Shown one piece after another: positions 1-5,434 of a stretch of DNA of 5,782 nt; the stretch's first letter is position 1; each line of letters begins with the position of its first letter. The notes under the pieces were generated by a model, which ran no database searches, was not told the origin of the DNA, and was given only the letters and a program-made list of their open reading frames with translations. A program made the position numbers and the translations under genes. This stretch comes from Pleurocapsa sp. MO_226.B13 (GTDB taxonomy: Bacteria > Cyanobacteriota > Cyanobacteriia > Cyanobacteriales > Xenococcaceae): the NCBI GenBank assembly GCA_030064795.1, contig JASJEI010000557.1, forward strand, positions 1 to 5,782. Direction: 5' to 3'.

Positions 1-1
1 A

Positions 2-41
2 CGTGGTTCTACAGGGACGGAAAACCCGACTGTAGCCCACG
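2..41. other. GC-rich imperfect inverted repeat at window edge
   Basis: CGTGG (2-6) pairs with CCACG (37-41), and CTACAG (9-14) pairs with CTGTAG (30-35). Two unpaired bases (7-8) face one (36), and the loop spans 15-29. The first 60 bases are about 55% G+C, clearly richer than the spacers in this window. The element begins about 20 bases past the stop of the YbjN-domain gene, so it could be its 3' hairpin. No T-run follows on the minus strand before the window ends, so an intrinsic terminator is not shown. It could equally belong to a structured RNA or a neighbouring gene lying mostly outside the window. Confidence 0.4.
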
Positions 42-63
42 CACTTTGAGCTTCGATCCTAGG

Positions 64-540
64 TCAAGAACCACCAAACTCTTCTTTTAAAATTTCATCA
101 TGATCGTCGGCAATATTAGCGACTAAAGTAATCAAACGAGAAATCTCTCCTGGGTGCATATCAGCTACCGTGCGTTGAGAAGAAATCATTACTTTATTAT
201 CGTGAATGCTAAAACAGGTCTCAAAAGTACCCGTCCAATTCATTTCCAGTAAACGACGCATCAAACCAGGTTCGTCGTTAGCTGGTAATTGAAGCAAGCT
301 AGACCACACAGTTAAAAGATCGTCATCGTCTTCTCCCGTAAGCTGTACAAAGACCTCGACGCTACCATACTTAAATTTCCAGAGACTTCCCTCATCGCTA
401 TGGCTTACCATTGCAGTATTGTCTTGGTCTAGACTAGAAATCACCGTTTCAATAACTTCGGTATGACTAGAATTATCTTCCAACAACTCTTCAACAGCTT
501 GAGCAGTATCTACTTCTAAATTAGAACTTTGACTAACCAC
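64..540 (-). CDS. YbjN-domain protein (cyanobacterial type)
   Basis: This is a 158-residue soluble acidic protein without signal peptide or membrane segment. Residues about 24-150 read as one YbjN-type fold: an alternating beta region (WKFKYGSVEVFVQL, 54-67), a helix with MRRLLEMNW (94-102), a strand around DNKVMISSQRT (114-124), and a C-terminal helix from HPGEISRLI to ADDHDEILKEEFGG. The family resembles type III secretion chaperones in fold, and YbjN in enterobacteria has been linked to stress and motility regulation. The role of the cyanobacterial members is not established, and I infer none. The start is GTG at 540. An in-frame TAA lies at 567-565 and no ATG lies between, so GTG is the only common start; the next internal Met is residue 44. 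GGGA lies about 11 bases upstream of it. The acidic N-terminal 20 residues look disordered. It diverges from ycf54 across a 338-base spacer. Confidence 0.8.
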   Translation of the reverse strand: MVSQSSNLEVDTAQAVEELLEDNSSHTEVIETVISSLDQDNTAMVSHSDEGSLWKFKYGSVEVFVQLTGEDDDDLLTVWSSLLQLPANDEPGLMRRLLEMNWTGTFETCFSIHDNKVMISSQRTVADMHPGEISRLITLVANIADDHDEILKEEFGGS

Positions 541-878
541 GATCGCTTTATCCCTATAGTTAAATTAATGCTGACATCGTGAATTTAGCATCAAGTCCCA
601 ATATTTGCTAACTTTACACCCCGCGATCTTAACCTTTAAATAGACTCAGTTACAGAATTTAACAAAATACATAAAAACAACTATCGATCGCTGGATACGG
701 GTTAATGTAGATCCTGAATCATACATTCAAAGATTGAGAAGCTATATGCGATCGCACCTCCGACTATCAATAAATTAAACATATCTACACTAGCCTCAAC
801 CCTGCCATCTTGGGCATTAAGCAAAATAAACAATATTCAAAATAGCATTTTAAAAATCTAGTTCGAGCGACAATTATC
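541..878. other. Divergent intergenic spacer, no gene seen
   Basis: These 338 AT-rich bases separate the YbjN-domain gene (minus) from ycf54 (plus), so both promoters should lie here. I find no convincing -35/-10 pair. Weak candidates are TTAGCA with TAAATT at 18 bases for the minus direction, and TTGGGC followed by an AT-rich stretch around 815-840 for ycf54. One HIP1 octamer lies at 748-755 and a partial CGATCG at 685-690. The longest small reading frame I examined (646-726, minus, 26 codons) has no Shine-Dalgarno and looks random. No tRNA or clear hairpin terminator is visible. Confidence 0.5.
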
Positions 879-1196
879 ATGACTACCTACTACTACGTTG
901 CAGCCAGCCAAAAGTTTTTATTTGAAGAAGAACCTTTTGAAGAGGTCATCGAAGAGCGTATTCGCAACTATCAAGAAAGAAACAAAGAAATTGATTTCTG
1001 GTTAATTAAGCAACCAGCTTTTTTAGAAGCACCAGAAATGGCAGAGATTAAGGCAAAAATACCTCAACCGAGTGCTGCGGTGGTTACTACCAGCAAGCAA
1101 TTTGCTACCTGGCTCAAGCTACGTCTGGAGTATGTAGTTACAGGAGAATTTGAAGCACCTTCTGATACTATTGCCGAACCTTTGGCTTCACTTTAA
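879..1196 (+). CDS. ycf54: Ycf54, Mg-protoporphyrin IX monomethyl ester cyclase factor
   Basis: This is a complete 105-residue protein, the normal size for Ycf54 (DUF2488; Slr1780 in Synechocystis has about the same length). Ycf54 is needed for assembly or stability of the aerobic MgPME oxidative cyclase (AcsF/CycI), which forms the fifth ring of chlorophyll. Loss in Synechocystis causes MgPME accumulation and low chlorophyll. The sequence shows the expected start MTTYYYVAASQKFL, the block KEIDFWL (36-42) with D39 and F40, PAFLEAPE (46-53), and TWLKLRLEYV (77-86) with R82. D39, F40 and R82 are the conserved surface residues implicated in binding the cyclase in published work. The C-terminus (GEFEAP...LASL) is also typical. 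The ATG at 879 has only a weak GAG 11 bases upstream. The protein is soluble and probably associates with the cyclase at the thylakoid. It is divergent from the YbjN-domain gene and is followed 50 bases later by a 32-codon ORF on the same strand. Confidence 0.95.
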   Translation: MTTYYYVAASQKFLFEEEPFEEVIEERIRNYQERNKEIDFWLIKQPAFLEAPEMAEIKAKIPQPSAAVVTTSKQFATWLKLRLEYVVTGEFEAPSDTIAEPLASL

Positions 1197-1232
1197 AAAT
1201 TGAACCTACGGTTACTATTTGCAAATTAATTG

Positions 1233-1238
1233 AAGGAG
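1233..1238 (+). promoter_or_regulatory. Strong Shine-Dalgarno of the 32-codon ORF
   Basis: AAGGAG lies 8 bases before the ATG at 1247. It is complementary to the anti-Shine-Dalgarno end of 16S rRNA at ideal spacing. It is the best ribosome binding site in the window; the larger genes have weak ones. This is the main reason to treat the short ORF as translated. Confidence 0.6.
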
Positions 1239-1246
1239 AATATCAG

Positions 1247-1345
1247 ATGGAAAAATTTGTTAAAGGCGATCGCTTAAAGTCTAATATTTTTCCCCAATTT
1301 GAATTGACTGCTGATGCAGTTTTCCCAGCAGCAGCAGAAGAATAG
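1247..1345 (+). CDS. Small 32-residue ORF of unknown function
   Basis: The ORF runs from ATG 1247 to TAG 1345. I do not recognise the product. The N-terminal third is basic (MEKFVKGDRLKSN). The middle is hydrophobic and aromatic (IFPQFELTADAVFP, residues 14-27), and it ends in AAAEE. There is no membrane span, signal peptide or cysteine. In favour of a real gene are AAGGAG at 8-base spacing and its position 50 bases after ycf54 on the same strand, where it could be co-transcribed. A HIP1 octamer at 1266-1273 encodes part of GDR. Against it are the small size and the lack of a recognised family. It could be a small regulatory or accessory peptide, a precursor-like peptide (no maturation enzyme is visible nearby), or the remnant N-terminus of a longer gene. 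Confidence 0.5.
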   Translation: MEKFVKGDRLKSNIFPQFELTADAVFPAAAEE

Positions 1346-1387
1346 TTACTTTTTGTTAAAAATTTATCGCGATCGCGCCTAAGCTAA

Positions 1388-2890
1388 CTATTTAATTAAC
1401 TTATCGTAATTAGGATACAAGTCAACATAACCATCTTCCGAGACAATTAAAGCCAAACAATTAACATTACGAGCTTTTTCCCCATCGACATAACGAATTG
1501 CCGAATTATATCTTGCACCTCTAGCAGAATTACCATTTTCGGTAGCTTTGCCATCTAGTATGACTCCAAAGGAATGAATCAGACCATCGGGAGAGATTAA
1601 AATTGCCCCATCGACGCTAGAGACACGAGAAATGATCTCTTTGTTAACAGTAATTGGTTCTATTGGCGTACCTTGGGCAGCTAATCTTGCTGTTTCTTGC
1701 TTGGCTTGAGGGGTAATCACCAACATTGTACCGTGTCGTTGCTCTACGGCTGCTTCTACGGCTGCTTCTAATTTATCTGCTGCTATTTTACTGACTTGAA
1801 AAAATTGATACAAAAGATCGTAAAATTGCTCTTTATTAAAACGCTCTCTAGGTAATCTGGGTTCTCTGTATTTAACCCGCAACATAATGTTATCGGCGTG
1901 AATTAATTCCCAGGTATAGTGTTCGGTAAATCGAATTTCAAATAAATCTTCAAGGCTGGGTTGATAGGTATTTAGGGGAACTCCAAAACCCCAAACACTT
2001 TCGACATTGCATAATAAAGCCATTTGACTGTTAGAAACCTCTAGTAGTTTACGGATACCGCGATAGTTGTCGGTAGCAATAGGGACTTTGAGCTTGACTT
2101 TGGCCGAAATATCTGGGTGATCGGTTTGACAGATTATCAGTCTACCTTGACTGACCGCACCTTCGTAACGTTCGGCTGCGATCGCATTGGCAAACGATAA
2201 TAAATCTACCCGGTTCCAATTGTTAACATGAATTTCTACGGACTTGAGTAAGCTAGATGCAGAATCTTCAATAATTCGTTTGGGGTTAGCATCAGCAAAG
2301 GCTTCTCCCTCAGATAGCTTTTGCAGTTCAAGTTCACTTTCTGCCAAGATGCGATAAATTACTGCTTCTAAAAAACAACGTTCGATTCTGTATTTACGCA
2401 TCGAATGAATCTCGTGTTCTTGTTTGGTTAAGCGATACTGGCTATCAAAGTCTTGTCGATCGAGTCTTATAATCGTAATTACCCAATGTTTATTCTTCTG
2501 GATCGGGAAACTACAAAAAGAAACTTGTTTTTCAGTGCGATCGCGCTGCTCTACTAGAGACTGAACTGCTTGACGTAAAGCTTTGAGATAGAGAGATTCT
2601 TTGTGTGCCTGATTGAGATGGGTAGACCCCATGAAAAAGAACTGTTCGGGGTCATTATCAAAGTTATCTTTAGCCAACTCAAAAACTGACTCAAATTCAT
2701 CTGCCGTAAATCCACAATTTTCTGGTTGCAGGAAAATCTGAGCGACATTTTGGTTAAAAATAGGAACTCCAATAATGAATGTATGGGATGTAATTGACAG
2801 TTCCAGAATTTGGAATACTTTCTCTACCAGATCTTCAACTGCATTCTGAAAAGCAATTTGCCATTGCCTCCTAGACGTTTGTGTTCGCAT
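1388..2890 (-). CDS. Diadenylate cyclase (DisA_N-type) with large N-terminal sensor region
   Basis: This is a 500-residue soluble protein. The C-terminal domain (about 385-500) matches the DisA_N/DAC fold, which makes c-di-AMP from two ATP. It shows an opening strand (RHGTMLVI, 385-392), DGAILISPDGLIHSFG (427-442) with the catalytic DGA at 427-429, GARYNSA (458-464) where classical enzymes have GTRHRAA, and the closing strand LALIVSEDG (479-487). So Arg460 is kept but His-Arg is replaced by Tyr-Asn. The first 365 residues match nothing I can name precisely. They hold a basic start and several alpha/beta segments, and may belong to the cyanobacterial and other bacterial sensor regions described as fused to diverged DAC domains. 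A helical linker (about 369-384, with the repeat AAVEAAVE) joins the two parts. It is not the membrane-bound CdaA (no membrane spans) nor full DisA (no HhH DNA-binding end). It is probably third in an operon after the kinase and regulator, 46 bases from the regulator. The ATG at 2890 has only a distant GGA. Confidence 0.82.
   Translation of the reverse strand: MRTQTSRRQWQIAFQNAVEDLVEKVFQILELSITSHTFIIGVPIFNQNVAQIFLQPENCGFTADEFESVFELAKDNFDNDPEQFFFMGSTHLNQAHKESLYLKALRQAVQSLVEQRDRTEKQVSFCSFPIQKNKHWVITIIRLDRQDFDSQYRLTKQEHEIHSMRKYRIERCFLEAVIYRILAESELELQKLSEGEAFADANPKRIIEDSASSLLKSVEIHVNNWNRVDLLSFANAIAAERYEGAVSQGRLIICQTDHPDISAKVKLKVPIATDNYRGIRKLLEVSNSQMALLCNVESVWGFGVPLNTYQPSLEDLFEIRFTEHYTWELIHADNIMLRVKYREPRLPRERFNKEQFYDLLYQFFQVSKIAADKLEAAVEAAVEQRHGTMLVITPQAKQETARLAAQGTPIEPITVNKEIISRVSSVDGAILISPDGLIHSFGVILDGKATENGNSARGARYNSAIRYVDGEKARNVNCLALIVSEDGYVDLYPNYDKLIK
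1742..1770 (-). repeat. 12-base tandem repeat inside cyclase linker
   Basis: The plus strand has exact period 12 from 1742 to 1770, about 2.4 copies of TCTACGGCTGCT. On the coding strand this gives the in-frame duplication AAVE-AAVE (residues 376-383) in the alanine/glutamate-rich helix leading into the cyclase domain. Copies are identical at DNA level, which fits a recent slippage duplication of four codons, about one helical turn. Confidence 0.8.
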
Positions 2891-2894
2891 TTTG

Positions 2895-2916
2895 TTACTT
2901 TTCCAACACCAAGTAA
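2895..2916 (-). promoter_or_regulatory. Possible hairpin over the cyclase translation start
   Basis: On the minus strand TTACTT (2916-2911) and AAGTAA (2900-2895) form perfect 6-base arms around a 10-base loop. The loop contains the only GGA that could act as ribosome binding site, and the 3' arm ends 4 bases before the ATG at 2890. The stem is AT-rich and weak, so it may mean nothing. If it folds, it could lower translation of the cyclase relative to the upstream genes. Confidence 0.25.
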
Positions 2917-2936
2917 TCCTTATCTTTTGGAAGTAT

Positions 2937-3563
2937 TTACAAGCTAGTAAATCCGCGTTTAAGAGCCGTAATTACTGCCTGAGTTCGGTCACTAACCTGA
3001 AGCTTACTCAAAATATTATTGACATGAAATTTGACAGTTCCCTCAGAAATAGACAATGCTTTGCCAATTTCTCGATTACTTTTCCCCTGAGTCATCAAAC
3101 TAATAACATCTAGTTCTCTCGGACTTAATTGAGCATAATTAATCCGTTCTGCTAATTTCGCCCCAACTACTTTAGGAATGTAGGATCGCCCCTTAAATAC
3201 ATTGCGTATAGCTGCCAAAAGTTCTTCACAGGGTGCATCTTTAAGTAAATAAGCTTTTGCTCCTGCTTGTAAACCACGATAGATATCCTCATCTCCATCA
3301 TAAGTAGTTAGGATAACGATCCGAGCATCGGGAAACTCATAATGAATTGAAGCGATCGCTTCTACCCCATTCATTTCTGGCATCCGCAAATCTACTAGAG
3401 CCACATCAGGCTGATAAAGTCGAAATAACTCTACAGTTTCACTTCCGTTGCTTGCTTCTCCAACTAATTCGAGGTCTGATTCATATTTAATCATGGTTGC
3501 CAAACCTTGACGAACAATAGGGTGATCGTCGGCAATTAAGACTCGAATTAAAGTTTGTGACAT
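2937..3563 (-). CDS. NarL/FixJ-family response regulator
   Basis: This 208-residue DNA-binding response regulator has the usual length for the class. The receiver domain (about 5-122) has the acidic pair D12-D13, the phospho-acceptor D58 (ALVDLRMPEMNG), T86/T87 in the switch strand (VILTTYD) and K108 (YLLKD), so all residues needed for phosphorylation are present. The LuxR-type helix-turn-helix (about 144-206) has LSPRELDVI, GKSNREIGKALSISEGTVKFHV with the recognition helix near 174-186, and LSKLQVSDRTQAV. The expected partner is the kinase encoded 17 bases upstream; HisKA_3 kinases typically pair with this regulator class. The ATG at 3563 gives the standard start, with AGGA upstream. Target genes cannot be read from the sequence. 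The operon itself and the adjacent cyclase gene are natural candidates, by inference only. Confidence 0.93.
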   Translation of the reverse strand: MSQTLIRVLIADDHPIVRQGLATMIKYESDLELVGEASNGSETVELFRLYQPDVALVDLRMPEMNGVEAIASIHYEFPDARIVILTTYDGDEDIYRGLQAGAKAYLLKDAPCEELLAAIRNVFKGRSYIPKVVGAKLAERINYAQLSPRELDVISLMTQGKSNREIGKALSISEGTVKFHVNNILSKLQVSDRTQAVITALKRGFTSL

Positions 3564-3574
3564 GATTTATTCGA

Positions 3575-3578
3575 TCCT
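3575..3578 (-). promoter_or_regulatory. Ribosome binding site of the response regulator
   Basis: AGGA on the minus strand lies 11 bases before the regulator ATG, inside the 17-base gap after the kinase stop codon. The gap is too short for a separate terminator and promoter, which supports co-transcription of kinase and regulator. Confidence 0.5.
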
Positions 3579-3580
3579 GC

Positions 3581-5359
3581 TTAACTCAAAGGTTCGGATA
3601 TCGGGACATCAATGGCGATCTCTGTCCCCTGTTGGAATTGGCTAAAAATTGTTAGTTCGCTGCCAATTTGTTTGGCTCTCTGGCGCATACCAATTAAACC
3701 GAATCCTCCATGGTTAGATTGAAGTTGTGGATTAAATCCCCGTCCATTATCTTTAAGTCTTAACTGTAGGCGATCTGGGTAAAAAACTAGATCGAGCCAG
3801 ATATTTTCAGCCTGAGCGTGCCTCAAGATATTAGTAAGAGCTTCTTGCGCAATGCGTAGTAGATTTAACCTGATTTGTGAGTTTAAAGGAATGGGAGTTC
3901 CTTGTATTTTGATTTCTGACTTGATGTTTGTATTAGCAATCATTTTGGCGACTAATTGAGATAAGGCTTTTGGTAAATTGTTACATTCGAGGGTTTCTGG
4001 ATATAAAGCCCAAACCGATCGCCTTGCTTCTGTTAATCCTTCCCTGGCTAGTTCTCCGATTCGATTTAATATATTCTTAGCCTCTACTGGCTCTCGCTCC
4101 ACTAGACGCTGGGCAACTCCTGTCTGAATTGAAATACCAGTAAAAGTTTGTGCCAAGGTATCGTGAATTTCACGCGCCAAACGATTACGTTCTTCTAAAA
4201 CAGCAGCAGATTTATTTTTAGCTGCTAGATTAGTTAGCTGCATTGCTAAACTGGTTTGCTTCGCCAGAGCCATAGCTAGCTCTATTTGTTCGTTAGGCAA
4301 GGGTTTTGCGATCGTACTTTGAATACTTAATAATCCTAGCAGTTTGCCACCAAGAACTAAGGGCAAAATGAGCAACGATTTGAGATTTTGTTCGACTAAC
4401 CAGTGATAAAAATCGGGTTCGAGAATTTGTTCGGGTTCTACATTCACATAAATATGGTCATTACGAGTGATGAGCATTTGCCAAAATGGATTTTTTGAGG
4501 CTTGATGATAAATCTGAGATGGCGGAGAAAGTTTAGATTGATGGCTCATATAGTGAGAGATTGTATCCCGTTCCGAATCGTATAACCAAAGTACGGATGA
4601 AGCTGCGTTGAGTTCAACAGCGATCGCACTTAAAACTGTTTCTAATAATTTATCTAATTCTGGTTCTTGAGTCAGGACATTTAAAGTATTAGTTAAAACG
4701 GCTGTTTGTCCCCGCGAAACTTGTTCGGAGCGTTTGATTTTTTGAACCTTATCTTCTAGCGCGTCGGAATAGTTTTCTAGTTGTTTATAGAGTTGAGCAT
4801 TTTCGATACAGAGTCCAGCAGGAATTAGTTTTAAGATGCTTATTTGCTTTGGCTTAAAGGCATTAACCAGTAAATTGTTTTCGAGGTAAATAGTGGCGAG
4901 AAGCTTATTACTTTTACCAATAAGTGGTAAACATAAGACTGTTTTAGATTTGTTTTCTTTAATATAAGGATCGGTAGTAAAATTTCCTTGTTGGGCAGCA
5001 GAATTTAACAGGATAGTTTGTTGTGTCTGAACAACATAATTGATAATCGACAAAGGTAATATATTATTTGTCTCAACTGAAAGCGATCGCGCTACCGCGC
5101 CGCCTTCAGATCGCTGGACAATCTTGATAGTTGGCTTTGATGTGCCAATGACGGCGATCTCTAGTTCAGTCTGCTTAACTAAAACGATCGCACCTTTAGT
5201 CGCCTCAGTCATCTCCAATGTCATTTGCAATAGTTTGAGAAGCAATTTTTCGAGAATGATTTCTCCCATAATTGCTCGGCTAGCTTCCATAAGCTGATTT
5301 AAATCTAGTTGCGCAGTATCAGAGGGATTTTGTTTTGGACCGAACCAGCGATCGAGCAT
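3581..5359 (-). CDS. Soluble GAF-GAF sensor histidine kinase, HisKA_3 class
   Basis: This 592-residue protein has no membrane segment, so it is likely a cytoplasmic sensor. A first GAF domain spans about 21-190 (ATKGAIVLV; SKTVLCLPLIGKSNKLLATIYLEN). A helical, coiled-coil-like connector (about 186-235) is followed by a second GAF domain, 235-375 (SSVLWLYD; LILPLVLGGKLLGLLSIQS). Next come the dimerisation box VLEERNRLAREIHDTLAQ with phospho-acceptor H399 and D400, then the HATPase domain with N-box RIAQEALTN (N510), G1 DNGRGF (537-542) and G2 GGFGLIGMRQRA (551-562). All catalytic motifs are intact. The signal is unknown: GAF domains bind small ligands or chromophores, but no Cys-containing bilin motif is evident, so I do not call it a phytochrome. 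Residues 82-93 of the first GAF are encoded by a GC-rich palindromic repeat. The ATG at 5359 lacks a good Shine-Dalgarno. The response regulator follows 17 bases later. Confidence 0.92.
   Translation of the reverse strand: MLDRWFGPKQNPSDTAQLDLNQLMEASRAIMGEIILEKLLLKLLQMTLEMTEATKGAIVLVKQTELEIAVIGTSKPTIKIVQRSEGGAVARSLSVETNNILPLSIINYVVQTQQTILLNSAAQQGNFTTDPYIKENKSKTVLCLPLIGKSNKLLATIYLENNLLVNAFKPKQISILKLIPAGLCIENAQLYKQLENYSDALEDKVQKIKRSEQVSRGQTAVLTNTLNVLTQEPELDKLLETVLSAIAVELNAASSVLWLYDSERDTISHYMSHQSKLSPPSQIYHQASKNPFWQMLITRNDHIYVNVEPEQILEPDFYHWLVEQNLKSLLILPLVLGGKLLGLLSIQSTIAKPLPNEQIELAMALAKQTSLAMQLTNLAAKNKSAAVLEERNRLAREIHDTLAQTFTGISIQTGVAQRLVEREPVEAKNILNRIGELAREGLTEARRSVWALYPETLECNNLPKALSQLVAKMIANTNIKSEIKIQGTPIPLNSQIRLNLLRIAQEALTNILRHAQAENIWLDLVFYPDRLQLRLKDNGRGFNPQLQSNHGGFGLIGMRQRAKQIGSELTIFSQFQQGTEIAIDVPISEPLS
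5082..5115. repeat. HIP1-containing palindromic repeat translated within the kinase
   Basis: AGCGATC (5082-5088) and GATCGCT (5109-5115) are perfect inverted arms around a GC-rich core with GCGC...GCGC. The 34 bases are about 68% G+C, while the surrounding gene is AT-rich. The element is read in frame as QRSEGGAVARSL (residues 82-93 of the kinase). The composition jump and symmetry fit the small dispersed palindromic repeats common in cyanobacteria, inserted in frame into a loop of the first GAF domain. Confidence 0.55.
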
Positions 5360-5366
5360 AATCTTA

Positions 5367-5380
5367 GATTATTGATTATT
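5367..5380. repeat. Tandem heptamer before the kinase start
   Basis: GATTATT occurs twice head to tail, 7 to 21 bases upstream of the kinase ATG. It occupies the place where a ribosome binding site would be expected. It lies in the 75-base AT-rich spacer (5360-5434) after the AraC-family gene, where I see no clear promoter or terminator; TAAAAT at 5379-5384 (minus strand) could be a -10 element but has no good -35. Confidence 0.35.
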
Positions 5381-5434
5381 TTAGCGATTGAATTAAACGT
5401 TATTTTCTTTTGAAACCGAAAACTAGCAGAGTAT

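Noticed and set aside
2..49. Plus-strand reading frame ending at TGA 47-49 that could be the C-terminus of an upstream gene
   Set aside because: Only 15 codons are visible. The other plus-strand frames and the minus-strand frame after the YbjN-domain stop are equally open here, and the segment is dominated by an inverted repeat.
646..726. 26-codon minus-strand ORF in the divergent spacer
   Set aside because: It has no Shine-Dalgarno at usable distance and random-looking composition; such a length is expected by chance in an AT-rich spacer.
1346..1387. Intrinsic terminator between the convergent small ORF and cyclase gene
   Set aside because: The palindrome CGCGATCGCG is a HIP1 copy with no proper loop, and TTTTTGTTAAAAA is an A/T-only stem. 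Neither makes a stable GC stem followed by a T-run.
2554..3113. Short ORFs lying in or across the cyclase start and the regulator (2554-2772 minus, 2892-3113 plus)
   Set aside because: They overlap strongly supported genes in other frames, have no ribosome binding site and show no protein-like features.
5040..5297. 85-codon plus-strand ORF inside the kinase gene
   Set aside because: It is antisense to an intact GAF domain, and its openness follows from the codon pattern of the kinase and the GC-rich repeat.
3581..5359. Phytochrome or cyanobacteriochrome assignment for the GAF kinase
   Set aside because: Neither GAF domain shows a recognisable bilin-binding cysteine motif, and no PHY domain is present.
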